5,192 nt of DNA, from the NCBI GenBank assembly GCA_021827805.1, contig JAKAUG010000137.1, forward strand, positions 1 through 5,192, in the 5' to 3' direction. The position numbers and the translations under genes were made by a program. The stretch comes from Bacillota bacterium (lineage in GTDB: Bacteria > Bacillota > Sulfobacillia > RBS10-35 > JAJYVN01). The notes beneath the pieces were generated by a model. The model was given only the letters and a program-made list of their open reading frames with translations. It did no database searches and was not told the DNA's origin. Shown here piece by piece: positions 4,561 to 5,192 of the stretch. Every line of letters starts with the position of its first letter. The first letter of the stretch is position 1.

Positions 4561-5192
4561 TCAGTGTGGATTCCGCAGCGGGAGAAGGGGTCTCCTCGGG
4601 GGCATCGTCTGCGGCGCGGCCCGCCAGAACGTGTCCACCTTGCGCGCCGCGTCCTTGGTGGCCTCGACCAGCAGGTCGGGGTAGGTCTCGGTGAACATCG
4701 CCACTGAGTGGCCGAGCATCTTTGCCGCAACGGGCACTGTCACCCCAGCGGCCGGGAGAATGCTCGCGGAGGCATGCCGCAGGGAGTGCAGAGGGAGGTT
4801 CCGCGCGCCAGCGCGGGCCCGTACCCGGCGAAACGCGGGGCTGACGTTGCCGCTCTCAAGTGATCCGGCGCTGCCAGTGGAGAAAACCCAGTCCGCTTTG
4901 CTTCGAGGGGCCGCACTGGCAGAACGCGCATCTTCCGTCTGCAGGGCTTGCTGCTGACGCAACGCGACAAGGGCGGGCGCCGGCAACGCGAAGCGGCGTG
5001 TGCTGAGACGGCTCTTCGGGGTCCCCTCCACGATCCGCCCGCCGACGAGTACGCGGTTGGCGCGGGCGGCGATGATCCCACCGTCGAGTTCGACATCGCT
5101 CCAGCGCAAGGCCAGGGCTTCACCCAGCCGCAGACCCGTGTGCAGGAGGAACGCGGAGAGAGGCGCCAAACGCTCCTCCTTGCGCCGCCGCC
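4561..5192 (-). CDS. Tyrosine recombinase/integrase (int2), C-terminal part, runs off window
   Basis: The visible 209 residues are the catalytic domain of a tyrosine recombinase; the frame stays open to the right edge (RRRKEER before LAPLSAFLLH), so the arm- and core-binding domains and the start lie outside. Catalytic residues, numbered from the first visible codon, are R21 in TGLRLGEALAL, K59 in GTPKSRL, H135 and R138 in HSLRH, H161 in MLGHS and the tyrosine nucleophile Y170 in TETYPDLL. Its end (YPDLLVEATKDAARKVDTFW) closely matches int1 (YADLLVEATHEAAREVDTFW), so the two are homologues. It stops 75 bp from the att core, facing it, as int1 faces the tRNA. It probably belongs to a second element extending to the right, and may also act on the att sites of the first. 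Confidence 0.93.
   Translation of the reverse strand, partial: RRRKEERLAPLSAFLLHTGLRLGEALALRWSDVELDGGIIAARANRVLVGGRIVEGTPKSRLSTRRFALPAPALVALRQQQALQTEDARSASAAPRSKADWVFSTGSAGSLESGNVSPAFRRVRARAGARNLPLHSLRHASASILPAAGVTVPVAAKMLGHSVAMFTETYPDLLVEATKDAARKVDTFWRAAPQTMPPRRPLLPLRNPH

Noticed and set aside
1..5192. CRISPR array, insertion sequence or retron-like structure
   Set aside because: No regularly spaced repeats, no transposase with terminal inverted repeats and no reverse transcriptase motifs were found on either strand.

Overview
The window is a GC-rich stretch of bacterial chromosome holding one complete but decayed integrated element, in a tRNA-Lys gene, and the start of a second related element next to it. 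The tRNA encodes its own CCA end. The conjugation ATPase remnant has the Gram-positive VirB4/TraE style (Walker A followed by an I-D-P-E-x-E-Y motif), and the integrases have an AP2-like arm-binding N-terminus. Together these suggest a high-GC Firmicute-type host (Symbiobacterium or Thermaerobacter-like). That placement is inference, not a taxonomic assignment.

Layout, left to right. At 1-55 lies the 3' part of tRNA-Lys(CTT), followed by a strong hairpin (87-115). From about 116 to 589 there is no convincing gene, but there are several symmetric DNA sites. Everything from 590 to 4185 reads leftward: integrase pseudogene int1 (590-1371), a small AlpA/excisionase-type helix-turn-helix gene (1498-1719), a truncated and twice-frameshifted virB4-like pseudogene (1768 to about 2804), and an intact Fic-family AMP-transferase gene (2980-4185) with its own promoter/operator-like region (4228-4257). 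At 4452-4486 a perfect 35-bp copy of the tRNA 3' end recurs and closes the first element. A second hairpin (4519-4541) and a second integrase gene (int2, 4561 to beyond the right edge) follow in the same relative order as at the left end.

Interpretation. The first element (about 4.4 kb between the repeats) looks like the shrunken remnant of an integrative conjugative element. Its conjugation ATPase is broken, and its integrase lacks the first catalytic arginine and is split over three frames. Its att sites, excisionase-like gene and Fic cargo survive. The adjacent int2 belongs to the same integrase family, shows all the catalytic residues in its visible part, and sits beside an att site that shares both the tRNA core and a flanking arm-like sequence. 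The pair therefore has the architecture of a cis-mobilizable element accreted beside an active integrative element. The most unusual signal is a pair of promoter-like inverted repeats, TGTTATCGC-N13-CGATAATA, near the two ends of the element and both reading inward; one drives fic and the other has no recognisable gene behind it.
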